This document shows positions 37,202 through 45,817 of a stretch of DNA of 64,000 nt, piece by piece. A program made the position numbers and the translations under genes. Origin of the DNA: Roseicella frigidaeris (GTDB taxonomy: Bacteria; Pseudomonadota; Alphaproteobacteria; Acetobacterales; Acetobacteraceae); NCBI RefSeq assembly GCF_003258945.1, contig NZ_QLIX01000003.1, positions 248,001 through 312,000 on the forward strand, in the 5' to 3' direction. Numbering within the stretch: the stretch's first letter is position 1; each line of letters begins with the position of its first letter. The notes under the pieces are model-generated. The model made no database searches. It was given only the letters and a program-made list of their open reading frames with translations, and was not told the origin of the DNA.

Positions 37202-39306
37202 CGCCGCCCGATTGCCTCGCCCCCGAGGAGCCCGGCCGCCGCCGCCCGGCCGGCTGCACCTACCGGATCGGCATCGATGTCGGCGGCACCTTCACCGATG
37301 TGGTCGGCATCGCCGGCGACGGCAGCCAGACCCTGGCCAAGGCCGCCAGCACCCCGGCCGACCAGTCGGAAGGGGTGATCCAGGGGCTGCGCAACCTCGC
37401 CGCCGCGCTGCAGCTCACCCTGGGCGAGCTGCTGCAGCAGACGCTCCGCATCGTCCATGGCACCACGGTGGCGACCAACGCCCTGCTGGAGCGCAAGGGC
37501 GCCCGCATCGGGCTGCTGACCACCGAGGGGCATCGCGACGTGATCGAGATGCGCGAGGGGCTGAAGCCCGAGCGCTACGACCTCCGCCTGCCCGCCCCGG
37601 AGCCGCTGGTGCCGCGGCGGCTGCGCCTCGGCGTGCGGGAGCGGCTGCGGCCGGACGGGCGGGAGGAACTGCCGCTCGACCCCGCCTCGCTGCAGGCGGC
37701 GATCGCCCGGCTGCGGGAGGAGAAGGTGGAGGGGGTGGCGATCGGCTTCCTGCACAGCTGGGCGGCGCCGGCGCACGAGCATGCCGCGGCCGCGGCGGTC
37801 GCCGCCGCCCTGCCGGACGCCTTCGTCACCTGCTCGGCCGATGTGCTGCCGCAGATCAAGGAGTTCGAGCGCTTCTCGACCGCCGCGGTGAACGCCTATG
37901 TCGGCCCGGTGGTCTCCCGCTATCTCGGCCGGCTGGCCGGGCGGCTGGAGGCGGCGGGCTATCGCGGCCCGCTCTTCGTCATCCTCTCGCATGGCGGCGT
38001 CGCGCCGCTGGCCGAGGCGGCGCGGCTCGCGGTCGGCACCGCCCTCTCCGGCCCGGCCGGCGGCGTCGCCGCGGCGGTGGCGCTGGCGGAACAGGGGCTC
38101 GGCCAGGACCTCGTCACCTTCGACATGGGCGGCACCTCGACCGACATCGCCCTGGTCGCCGGCGGCGAGGCGACGCTCGGCCGCGGCCGCAGCGTCGGCG
38201 GCGAGCGCATCGCCCTCGAGAGCCTCGACATCGTGACGCTCGGCGCCGGCGGCGGCTCCGTCGCGCATCTCGGCCCGGGCGGGACGCTGCAGGTCGGGCC
38301 GCGCTCGGCGGGCGCGGTGCCGGGGCCGGCCTGCTACGGCCAGGGCGGGACCGAGCCGACCGTCACCGACGCCAACCTCGTGCTCGGCTATCTCGATGCC
38401 GGGAATTTCCTGGGTGGGGCGCGCCAGCTCGACCGCGCCGCGGCCGAGCGCGCGGTCGCCGGCCTCGCCGGGCGGCTCGGCATCGCCCCCGCGGCCTGCG
38501 CCGCCGGCATCCACGACCTGGTCAATGCCCGCATGGCCGATGGGGTGCGGCTGGCGACGGTGCGCCGCGGCGTCGATCCGCGCGACTTCGCCCTGCTCGC
38601 CTTCGGCGGCGCCGCCGGGCTGCATGCGACGGCCGTCGCGCGCGAGCTCGGCCTGCGCCGCGCCGCCGTGCCGCTCTTCGCCGCCGGGCTCTCGGCCTGG
38701 GGGATGCTGCACACCGACCTGCGCTACGAGCTCTCGCGCAGCGTGGTGACGCCGGGCGGCCTGCCGCCGGATGCCGCGCTGCGCGACCTCTTCGACGGGC
38801 TGGAGGCGGAGGGCCGCGCCCGCATGGCCGGCTGGCATGGCGGCGAGGTGGTGGCCCGCCGCGCCGCCGACATGCGCTATGGCGAGCAGGTCTTCGAGAT
38901 CGCCGTGCCGCTCGACGAGATCGACTGGCAGGGCGCCGACCTCGCCGGGCAGATCCGCGCCGCCTTCCATGCCCGCCACCGCGCCCTCTTCACCTACGAC
39001 CTGCCCGAGGAGGAGGTGGTGCTGGTGAATGCCCGCCTCGCCGCGACCGGGCTGCTGCCGCGCCAGGCGGTGGCGGGGCGGGAGGGCGGGGCAGCGGCGG
39101 CGCCGGCCGGCACGCGCCGCATCCGCCTCGCCGGCGGCGAGGTGGCGGCGCCGGTGCATCGCTTCGAGACGCTCGCCCCGGACCAGGCCATCGCCGGGCC
39201 GGCGATCGTCGAGAGTGCCACCACCACCGTGCTGCTCCGCCCGGGCGATGCCGCCCGGATGGATGCGCGCGGCTGGCTGGAGATCGCGGTGCCGGCCGGC
39301 GGGTGA
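37198..39306 (+). CDS. hyuA: Hydantoinase A/oxoprolinase family protein (HyuA)
   Basis: Protein of 702 residues with the ASKHA-type ATPase fold. The N-terminal Hydant_A_N phosphate-binding loop is YRIGIDVGGTFTDVVGI, followed by RIVHGTTVATNALLERKGARIGL. The ATPase core has LSHGGVAPLAEAARL, TALSGPAGGVAAAVALAE and VTFDMGGTSTDIALV; LGAGGGSVAHLGPGG precedes GPRSAGAVPGPACYGQGG. It hydrolyses ATP to drive ring opening or carboxylation together with HyuB. ATGA overlap with hyuB argues for equimolar expression. No transporter or downstream amidase is adjacent. Confidence 0.92.
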   Translation: MTPPDCLAPEEPGRRRPAGCTYRIGIDVGGTFTDVVGIAGDGSQTLAKAASTPADQSEGVIQGLRNLAAALQLTLGELLQQTLRIVHGTTVATNALLERKGARIGLLTTEGHRDVIEMREGLKPERYDLRLPAPEPLVPRRLRLGVRERLRPDGREELPLDPASLQAAIARLREEKVEGVAIGFLHSWAAPAHEHAAAAAVAAALPDAFVTCSADVLPQIKEFERFSTAAVNAYVGPVVSRYLGRLAGRLEAAGYRGPLFVILSHGGVAPLAEAARLAVGTALSGPAGGVAAAVALAEQGLGQDLVTFDMGGTSTDIALVAGGEATLGRGRSVGGERIALESLDIVTLGAGGGSVAHLGPGGTLQVGPRSAGAVPGPACYGQGGTEPTVTDANLVLGYLDAGNFLGGARQLDRAAAERAVAGLAGRLGIAPAACAAGIHDLVNARMADGVRLATVRRGVDPRDFALLAFGGAAGLHATAVARELGLRRAAVPLFAAGLSAWGMLHTDLRYELSRSVVTPGGLPPDAALRDLFDGLEAEGRARMAGWHGGEVVARRAADMRYGEQVFEIAVPLDEIDWQGADLAGQIRAAFHARHRALFTYDLPEEEVVLVNARLAATGLLPRQAVAGREGGAAAAPAGTRRIRLAGGEVAAPVHRFETLAPDQAIAGPAIVESATTTVLLRPGDAARMDARGWLEIAVPAGG

Positions 39307-39319
39307 GGCCACGGCCGGA

Positions 39320-41043
39320 TCAGGGACCGAAGCGGTAGCGCGCGAAGAGCAGGCCGCGCGCCTCGTTCCAGTCGCCGGTCCGGTCGTGGCGGAGCAGCCC
39401 GCCGAGCTTGAGATTGCCGGTGACGGCATACTCGATGTCGCCGCGCACGCCGCCGGTGACGCCCGACTTGGTGGCGGAAGGCTGCGCCGCGCGCAGCGAG
39501 GGGTCGCCGGCCGCGGCGGTCTCGGCCTGCGCCTGCAGCCCGGGATCGAGCGGGAAGTATCTCGCCGCATCCTCCTTGTAGGCCTGGTAGCCGATGGTGC
39601 CGCCCACCCGCCAGGCCAGGTCGTCCTCGCGCCGCCGCCAGTCGAGCGGGATGTTCGCCGCGACGTAGCTCTGCGGGCTGAAATAGCCGCCATTGCCATA
39701 GGTGAAGAGGCGCTGGTTGTTGTCGTAGCCGAAATAGACCAGGTCGAGCCCGGCGATCAGCGTCTCCTCCGGCCGCCGCAGGATGCTCCAGGCGGCGCCG
39801 GCCCCGGCCTCGACGCGGCTGTTCTTCGCCACGTGGTCGCCGCGGAACTCGGCATAGCCACCGCCGACATAAAAGCCGACCGGCTTGCTGCCGATCTCGA
39901 GCTGCACCCGCCCGCCATGGCGGGTGACGCCGCCCCAGGACTGGCCGGAATTCGGGTCCCGCACCTCCGCCCAGGCGAGCAGGCTGTCCGTCACCGCCCG
40001 CCGCCCGGCCGTCACCCGCAGCCGCAGCGTGTCGTTCAGCGCCGGCGCCAGCTCGACGCCGCCGATGACGGCCTGCTGCCGGAAGCCGAGCGGCGTGGTT
40101 CCGATATCGGCGGTGACGGCGTTGCAGCTGTAGGCGAGGCCGAGGGCGACGCCCGCCGCGCTGTCGTCGCGCGGCACGGCGCGGTCGCGCGCCACCTGGC
40201 TCGGCCCCATGGCTTGGCCGGGCGGCTGGCGCAGCGCCGGCGCCAGGGCATTGGTGCCGACGCTGCGCAACAGGGCGAGGTTGCCGGTCTCGATCTGGCC
40301 GGTGGTGATCGCCACCGGCGTCACCGAGGCGCTGACCTGGCCGCCGAGCAGCCGCCCGGGCAGCGCGACGCTCTGCGCCGCCGAGACCTCGCCCAGCCGA
40401 TCGAGCCCCGCCGTGCCGGAGCGGACGCGCAGGCCGAGCGTGGCCTGCAGCCGCCCCGCCGTCTCCTCCCGCACCGCCGTCAGCTCGCGCGCCACCTCCG
40501 CGGCCACCGGGTCGAGGCCGGGCGGCAGGCTGGCCGCCGGCCCCGGGGCCGGGGTGCGGAAGGGGTTGCCCTGCCCGCCCTCCCCGGCTGCGGCGCCGAT
40601 GGCCACGGCCGGCATGGCGCCGCCGCGCGCCGCCATCTGCTGCTGCGCCCGCTCCAGCGCCCGCGGCGCCCGGCCGCCCTGGCCGGCGGCGCGGGCGATG
40701 CGCGCCTTCATCAGCGAGACCCGCGCGTCGTCCGGCGCCATGGCGCGGGTCTCGACCAGCAGGGCATTCGCCTTGTCCCAGTCGCGCTGGGCGATGGCGG
40801 CCTCCACCGCCGCCAGCCGCGCCTCGAGGCTGCGAGCGTCGCGGCGCGGCCGCGGAAGCGCCCGATCAGCAGGGCGACCAGCAGCCCGCCGAGTGCGAAG
40901 ACGCCCTGCGCCTCCGGCGCCAGCGGGGTGAGGATGATAATGGCGGCGAGGACCAGGCCGAGCGCCGCCAGCAGGGCGCCGCCGACGCGGCTGCGCGCCA
41001 GCGGCAGCCCGGCCAGGCATTCGCGGCGAAGCGGCGCGTTCAT
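39320..41043 (-). pseudogene. bcsA'-'bcsC fusion remnant (cellulose operon deletion scar)
   Basis: From the ATG at 41043, which overlaps the bcsQ stop (ATGA), about 70 codons encode two membrane helices (GALLAALGLVLAAIIILTPL and GVFALGGLLVALLIGRFRGR). They match the N-terminal helices of cellulose synthase BcsA, including the Gln between them. Near 40830-40860 the similarity jumps to another frame: EARLAAVEAAIAQRDWDKAN is a TPR repeat, and the rest (to 39320) is the BcsC C-terminal outer-membrane beta-barrel, ending LLFARYRFGP. The glycosyltransferase domain of BcsA, all of BcsB and BcsZ and most BcsC TPRs are absent. Translation from 41043 would stop at 40711, so the barrel has no signal peptide and is probably not made. 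Confidence 0.78.
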
Positions 41044-41837
41044 CGCGCCCACCCCGCGGCGACCGGCTCGGCCACGCGGGGCAGGGCCGCGGCGACATCC
41101 TGGGCCAGGTCGCGCAGGTCCTGCGCCGCCTGGCTCGCGGGCGCGCTGTCGAGCAGCAGGCGTTGCTCCGCCAGCGCCTCGGCCACCACCTCCTCGCGCG
41201 CCAGGGCGCCGAGCAGGCGGGGGCCGAGATGCCGCGCCATCGCCGCCGCGACGGTGCGCGAGAGCCGCGCCTCCTGATCGACCTGGTTCAGCACCAGGCG
41301 CAGCCGCGAAGGGGCCGGCCCGGCCAGGCCGCCGAGGCCGAGGAAGCGGCCACTCTCGATCTCGGGCACCAGCGCCACGCCCTGGGCGTCGGCGAGCAGC
41401 ACGACGAGGACGAGGCTCGCCAGCGGTGCCAGCAGCTCCAGCGCCCGCGACGGCCCGGGCGGCAGGTCCGCGACCACCAGCAGGGCGGGATCCGCCAGCA
41501 TCTCGCGCACCGGGCCGGTGAGCAGCGCGGGCGAGGCCTCGAGCGCCGCCGTCACCGCCAGGGCCTCGGCCGCGGCGATGGTGCCGAAGGGGAGCAGGGC
41601 GACGCCGGAGGGCGTCCGGCGGATGGCGTCGCGCCAGGCGATGCCGCGCGGCAGCCCGGCGAGGAAGCCGGCGCGCTCCTCGAGCGGCACGCCGAAATGC
41701 AGGCGCAGCGCGTTCTGCGGATCGAGATCGATCGCCAGCAGGCGGCGCCCCTGGCGCCGCAGGGCGTCTGCGAGGTTGGCGGCGAGGGTGGTCTTGCCCA
41801 CGCCGCCCTTGGGCGAGGCGATGCAGAGCAGGGGCAT
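41040..41837 (-). CDS. bcsQ: Cellulose biosynthesis protein BcsQ (ParA/MinD-like ATPase)
   Basis: Protein of 265 residues from the ATG at 41837. It has the deviant Walker A IASPKGGVGKTTLAANLADAL, LLAIDLDPQNALRLHFG, and VVADLPPGPSRALELLAPLA. The LRLHFG(V/I)P segment is typical of BcsQ (YhjQ) as opposed to chromosome-partitioning ParA. BcsQ helps localise the cellulose synthase complex at the pole and supports synthesis. Its neighbours are a BcsP/R-like protein upstream and the bcsA'-'bcsC remnant downstream, so its partner machine appears lost. The gene itself looks intact. Confidence 0.85.
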   Translation of the reverse strand: MPLLCIASPKGGVGKTTLAANLADALRRQGRRLLAIDLDPQNALRLHFGVPLEERAGFLAGLPRGIAWRDAIRRTPSGVALLPFGTIAAAEALAVTAALEASPALLTGPVREMLADPALLVVADLPPGPSRALELLAPLASLVLVVLLADAQGVALVPEIESGRFLGLGGLAGPAPSRLRLVLNQVDQEARLSRTVAAAMARHLGPRLLGALAREEVVAEALAEQRLLLDSAPASQAAQDLRDLAQDVAAALPRVAEPVAAGWAR

Positions 41838-41850
41838 CGGCGGCGGGCCT

Positions 41851-42234
41851 TCAGCGGAGGCCGGCGCCGCGCGCGGGGCGCGGGGCGAAGAGCGGGTCGG
41901 GCAGGAAGGGGGTGGCGGCCGGCCGGCGCTCCGCGGCCCCCGGCGCGGCGCGGAGGCGGGCCAGGGTCCCGGCCGGCGCCTCCCCGGCGGCGGCGGGCGC
42001 GAAGAGCGGCGCGAGCAACGGCCAGGCCTCGGGGGCCGCGACGGGCCGGGGCCGCCAGCCGGCGCCGGCCTCGGGGCGGCCGGCCCGGCCCGGCCCCATC
42101 GCCCAGCCCAGCGCCGGGGGCGCGGGCGACGCGGCCTCGCCGGGCCGGACCGGGGCGTTGCCGAAGCTTCGGTACAGCAGCCCCGGCACGCCGAGCGCCG
42201 CAGCCAACCGGGCGAAATCATCGTCCTGGGGCAT
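41851..42234 (-). CDS. BcsP/BcsR-like cellulose accessory protein
   Basis: Protein of 127 residues, Pro/Ala-rich. The N-terminus DDDFARLAAALGVPGLLYRSF and the later AWPLLAPLF match the pattern (acidic start, hydrophobic helix, Tyr-containing motif, then WPLL) shared by the small proteins BcsR, BcsP and BcsO at the head of cellulose operons. BcsR stabilises BcsA and, with BcsQ, regulates synthase activity. It lies 13 bases upstream of bcsQ. The short, low-complexity sequence makes the precise subfamily uncertain. Confidence 0.6.
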   Translation of the reverse strand: MPQDDDFARLAAALGVPGLLYRSFGNAPVRPGEAASPAPPALGWAMGPGRAGRPEAGAGWRPRPVAAPEAWPLLAPLFAPAAAGEAPAGTLARLRAAPGAAERRPAATPFLPDPLFAPRPARGAGLR

Positions 42235-42371
42235 GCCACCTTCACGATCGCTATCGGCGGCAGGCTAGGCGGCAAGGCATAAACAAAGTGCTTGGATGGC
42301 CGGGGCTTGCCAGGGGCCGTCGCGCGGGCTCCCCTGCGGCGCGGAGCATCGAGGACGGGGAGGAACGACTC

Positions 42372-43265
42372 ATGACACGGCTGGCCAGCTTTACCGACGC
42401 CAAGGGCCCGCGCATCGGCGTGGCGCTCGAGGACGGGCGCATGCTCGACCTCTCGGCGGTCCCCGGCGCGCCCGGCGCCGGCGACATGCTGGCGCTGATC
42501 GAGGCCGGCCCGGCGGCGCTCGCCGCCGTCCGGGCCCTGGCCGAGACCCCGCCCCCCGGCGCGGTGCTGAACGCCGGCGCCTGGCGGCTCCTCGCCCCCA
42601 TCCCGCGGCCGCGGCGCAACGTCTTCTGCGTCGGCCGCAACTACATGGACCATGTCGCGGAGGGCGACCGGACGCGCGGCATCACCAGCTCGGAGCTGCC
42701 GAAATACCCGCAATTCTTCACCAAGGCGCCGGATTGCGTCATCGCGCCGGAGGACTGGATCCCCGCCCATAAGGGCGTCACCGAATGGCTCGACTACGAG
42801 GTGGAGCTGGCCGTCGTCATCGGCACCGAGGGCCACGACATCCCGAAGGAGCGGGCGCTCGACCACGTCTTCGGCTGGACGATCGGCAACGACGTGACCG
42901 GGCGCGACCTGCAGCGGCGCTACGGCCAGTGGTTCAAGGGCAAGTCGCTCGACCGCTCCTGCCCGCTCGGCCCCTGGATCATCCCCGCCGCCGAGCTCGA
43001 CGCGCTGAACACCGGCATCCGGCTCTGGGTGAACGGCGAGAAGCGGCAGGACAGCCACACCTCGAAGATGATCTTCGACGTGAAGGAGATCATCCACCAG
43101 CTCTCGATCGGCTTCACGCTGCGGCCGGGCGACGTCATCATCACCGGCACGCCCGAGGGCGTCGGCTACGCCATGCAGCCGCCGCGCACGCTGCAGCCGG
43201 GCGATGTCATCGAGTGCGAGATCGACGGCATCGGCCGGCTGCGCAACACGGTCAAGGCGGCGTAG
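42372..43265 (+). CDS. Fumarylacetoacetate hydrolase family protein (second copy)
   Basis: Protein of 297 residues from the ATG at 42372 (GGGGAGGAA upstream). An N-terminal domain of about 80 residues (LASFTDAKGPRIGVALEDGR) is followed by NVFCVGRNYMDHVAEGDRT, VTEWLDYEVELAVVIGTEGH (acidic metal ligands), GWTIGNDVTGRDLQRRYGQW and GDVIITGTPEGVGYAMQPPR. This resembles ureidoglycolate lyase or acylpyruvate hydrolase-type FAH enzymes. It differs clearly from the FAH protein at 32001-32771, so it is not a recent duplicate. It is divergent from the bcs remnant and stands alone. Confidence 0.84.
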   Translation: MTRLASFTDAKGPRIGVALEDGRMLDLSAVPGAPGAGDMLALIEAGPAALAAVRALAETPPPGAVLNAGAWRLLAPIPRPRRNVFCVGRNYMDHVAEGDRTRGITSSELPKYPQFFTKAPDCVIAPEDWIPAHKGVTEWLDYEVELAVVIGTEGHDIPKERALDHVFGWTIGNDVTGRDLQRRYGQWFKGKSLDRSCPLGPWIIPAAELDALNTGIRLWVNGEKRQDSHTSKMIFDVKEIIHQLSIGFTLRPGDVIITGTPEGVGYAMQPPRTLQPGDVIECEIDGIGRLRNTVKAA

Positions 43266-43277
43266 CGGCCCGGTGCC

Positions 43278-43319
43278 CGCCAGGCGCGGGCCCAGGCCAG
43301 GGCCTGGTCCGCCCTGGCG
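43278..43319 (+). terminator. Candidate terminator after FAH gene
   Basis: Nested stems lie 12 bases past the FAH stop: outer CGCCAGG (43278-43284) with CCCTGGCG (43312-43319), and inner CCAGGC/GCCTGG (43292-43306). No T-run follows. The remainder of 43320-43580 contains no recognised gene; the only AT-rich spot is AAAGTTTTATTGC near 43350, a possible promoter for the response regulator. Confidence 0.5.
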
Positions 43320-43580
43320 CTCTTGTGAGGCGCGCCGCGCCCCTGAAAGTTTTATTGCAGCGCCTCATAGCGCGCATCGCGTGGGGGGACCGAGTGTGTC
43401 GAGGCCCAGTGTGGCGCGAGCCTGGCCGGCGGCCGACCAGCCGGCGCCGGACGGCGCCCCCGCAGCGGGGTGGGATCCTCCCCGGGGCAGGCCGGGGACG
43501 GGCGGGAATGGCAGGGAGGCGGGGATGTTGGATGTCGGGGCGCCGGGCGTCCCGCAGATGGCGGGAAGGACCGGCCGGCC

Positions 43581-43946
43581 GTGACGGCGACGCGCGTGCT
43601 CATCGTCGACGACAACGAGGCGGCCCGGCGCCTGATGCGCATCGCCTGCGAGGCCAACGGCGCCGAGGTCGAGGATTGCATGGATGCCGTCGGCGCCGCC
43701 GCGGCCCTGGCGGCCGGCCATTTCGACCTGATCCTGGTCGATTGCCACCTGCCGATGACCGACGGGCGCGACCTGGCCCGGCAGTTGCGGGAGGGCGGCT
43801 ATACCGGCCGCGTCGTGGCGGCGACGGCGGATGCCCTGCTGCCGCTGACCGAGCCGGAGAGCCTCGCGGATTTCGACGCGGTCCTGATCAAGCCGATCCC
43901 GCTGGCGCGGATCGAGGCGGAGCTGACCCGGCTCTCGCCTGCCTGA
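43581..43946 (+). CDS. Single-domain response regulator (orphan)
   Basis: Protein of 121 residues from a GTG at 43581, preceded by GGGAAGGA at 43563-43570; an upstream in-frame ATG at 43470 would add 37 residues without similarity. The receiver domain is complete: LIVDDNEAARRLM (acidic pocket), FDLILVDCHLPMTDG (phospho-acceptor Asp), VVAATADAL (Thr) and AVLIKPIPLARIEAEL (Lys). There is no output domain, so it acts by protein contact or as a phosphate sink. Candidate kinases in the window are the HWE kinase (15.1-19.7 kb) and the hybrid kinase (52.2-54.3 kb), neither adjacent. Confidence 0.82.
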   Translation: MTATRVLIVDDNEAARRLMRIACEANGAEVEDCMDAVGAAAALAAGHFDLILVDCHLPMTDGRDLARQLREGGYTGRVVAATADALLPLTEPESLADFDAVLIKPIPLARIEAELTRLSPA

Positions 43947-44045
43947 GGTTGGGCGCCTGAGGTTGGGCGCCTGAGGTCGGGCGCGCTTCCGTCGCGGCGG
44001 GAAAGGGTGGCAGCATGGCGGACAGAGACGTCCGGACGCCCTGCC

Positions 44046-45632
44046 ATGCACAGACGCAGCCTCCTGAAGGCGGCGGCCGCCCTGCCAGCCGCGCCGCTCG
44101 CGGGCCCCGCCCTGGCCCAGGACCCGCGGGCCCGCACCCTGCGCATGGTGCCGCAGGCGAACCTCACCTCGCTCGACCCGATCTGGACCACCGCCGGCGT
44201 CACCGAGAACCATGCCTGGACCGTCTTCGACACGCTCTTCGGCCTGACCGACGATTTCCAGGTCCGGCCGCAGATGGCCGAGGGGCACGAGGCCTCCGAG
44301 GACCGCCGGACCTGGACCATCCGGCTGCGCGAGGGCCTGCGCTTCCATGACGGCGAGCCGGTGCTGGCGCGGGACTGCGCGGCCAGCCTCGCCCGCTGGG
44401 CGCGGCGCGACACCTTCGGCCAGTCGCTCGGCGCCGCGGTCGAGGCCTTCGAGGCGGTCGACGACCGCACACTGCGCATCCGGCTGAAAGCGCCCTTCCC
44501 GCTGCTGCTGGAAGCGCTGGCCAAGCCCTTCGCCAACGGCGCCTTCATCATGCCGGAGCGGCTGGCCAGGACCGATCCCTTCCAGCAGGTGCCGGAGATC
44601 ATCGGCTCCGGCCCCTACCGCTTCGTCCCCGGCGAGTATGTCTCGGGCAGCCGCGTCGTCTATGCGCGGCATGCCGGCTACGTGCCGCGGCAGGAGCCGC
44701 CGAGCCGCACCGCCGGCGGCAAGCTGGCGCATTTCGAGCGGGTGGAATGGGTCATCATCCCCGACAGCGCCACCGCCGCCGCGGCGCTGCAATCGGGCGA
44801 GGTCGATTGGTGGGAGCAGGTGAACGCCGACCTCATCCCGGCGCTCCGCCGCGGCCGCGGCATCACCGTCGAGATCAACAACCTGCTCGGCTATATCGGC
44901 GTCTGCCGCTTCAATTTCCTGCAGCCGCCCTTCGACAACCCGGCCATCCGCCGCGCCGTGCTGCATGCGCTGAACCAGGAGGACTATGTCCGCGCGGTGA
45001 CCGCCAACGACCCGGAGGCCTGGCGCGTCTGCCATTCCATGTGGCCCTGCGGCACGCCCTATGGCACCACGGCCGGCAGCGGGGCGCTGGACGGGCCGCG
45101 CGACACGGCGCGGGTGCGGCAGATGCTGCAGGCGGCGGGCTACAAGGGCGAGCGCGTCGTCGTCCTCAACCCGACCGACTTCCCGACCATCGGCCCCTTC
45201 GGCCAGATCACCGCCGACCTGCTGCAGCGCTGCGGCATGACCGTCGAGCTGCAGGAGATGGACTGGGGCAGCCTGGTGCAGCGGCGCACCAGCAAGGAGC
45301 CGGTGGACAAGGGCGGCTGGAGCATCTTCCACACCTGGTGGCCGGGCATCTCCATCATGAACCCGGCGGTCAACGCACCGATCCGCGGCCAGGGCGAGCG
45401 CGGCTGGTTCGGCTGGTACCGCAACGACACGGTCGAGCAGCTCACCGCCGCCTGGCTCCTCGCCGACAGCGCGGCGGAGCAGCAACGGCTGGCCGAGGCG
45501 ATCCAGCAGGAGAGCTGGCAGGCCGTGCCCTTCCTGCCGCTCGGCCAGTTCTTCATCCGCACCGCCCATCGCGGCCTGACGGGCGTGCTGAAGGGCACCT
45601 CGCCCTATCCCTGGAACGTCAGGCGCGCCTGA
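44046..45632 (+). CDS. Peptide/nickel-type ABC substrate-binding protein (SBP family 5), orphan
   Basis: Protein of 528 residues from the ATG at 44046, with a signal peptide (HRRSLLKAAAALPAAPLAGP, Arg-Arg start, possibly Tat; cleavage after ALAQ). SBP_bac_5 motifs are VFDTLFGLTDDFQVRPQMAE, WTIRLREGLRFHDGEPV, GSGPYRFV and FDNPAIRRAVLHALNQEDYV. It would bind oligopeptides, glutathione or related solutes in the periplasm. No dpp/opp-type permease or ATPase adjoins it, which is unusual; the transporter at 45.8-50 kb is of another family and convergent. Its stop is 8 bases before palindrome E. Confidence 0.88.
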   Translation: MHRRSLLKAAAALPAAPLAGPALAQDPRARTLRMVPQANLTSLDPIWTTAGVTENHAWTVFDTLFGLTDDFQVRPQMAEGHEASEDRRTWTIRLREGLRFHDGEPVLARDCAASLARWARRDTFGQSLGAAVEAFEAVDDRTLRIRLKAPFPLLLEALAKPFANGAFIMPERLARTDPFQQVPEIIGSGPYRFVPGEYVSGSRVVYARHAGYVPRQEPPSRTAGGKLAHFERVEWVIIPDSATAAAALQSGEVDWWEQVNADLIPALRRGRGITVEINNLLGYIGVCRFNFLQPPFDNPAIRRAVLHALNQEDYVRAVTANDPEAWRVCHSMWPCGTPYGTTAGSGALDGPRDTARVRQMLQAAGYKGERVVVLNPTDFPTIGPFGQITADLLQRCGMTVELQEMDWGSLVQRRTSKEPVDKGGWSIFHTWWPGISIMNPAVNAPIRGQGERGWFGWYRNDTVEQLTAAWLLADSAAEQQRLAEAIQQESWQAVPFLPLGQFFIRTAHRGLTGVLKGTSPYPWNVRRA

Positions 45633-45640
45633 TGCCGATG

Positions 45641-45666
45641 GCTGTCGATGGTGGCACATCAACAGC
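45641..45666. repeat. Palindromic element E (copy 2)
   Basis: GCTGTCGATG (45641-45650) pairs with CATCAACAGC (45657-45666) at 9 of 10 positions. It shares the 17-base core GATGGTGGCACATCAAC with the reverse complement of 15130-15153. It starts nine bases after the stop of the peptide-binding protein. Confidence 0.8.
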
Positions 45667-45717
45667 GACCCTCAGATGCCGGGCGATTTGCTCCGCAACC
45701 CTTGGCTGCGTGCCACC

Positions 45718-45766
45718 AGAGCAGATCCCGATCAGGTGAGCCCACCTGATCGGGTGAAGATGCTCT
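45718..45766. repeat. Palindromic element D (copy 3)
   Basis: Same element as 15022-15070: arms CCCGATCAGGTG (45727-45738) and CACCTGATCGGG (45743-45754), flanked by AGAGCAGAT and GAAGATGCTCT. It is followed by two further palindromes: GAGCGC/GCGCTC (45782-45801) and GGCATGAAT/ATTCACGCC (45802-45824). The latter contains the stop codon of the leftward permease. Confidence 0.85.
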
Positions 45767-45817
45767 GAAAACAGGAGCCTAGAGCGCTCATTTGGGCGCT
45801 CGGCATGAATGTCCCAT

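Noticed and set aside
39320-42234. Functional cellulose operon
   Set aside because: No glycosyltransferase domain of BcsA, no BcsB or BcsZ, and the bcsA and bcsC parts are in different frames.
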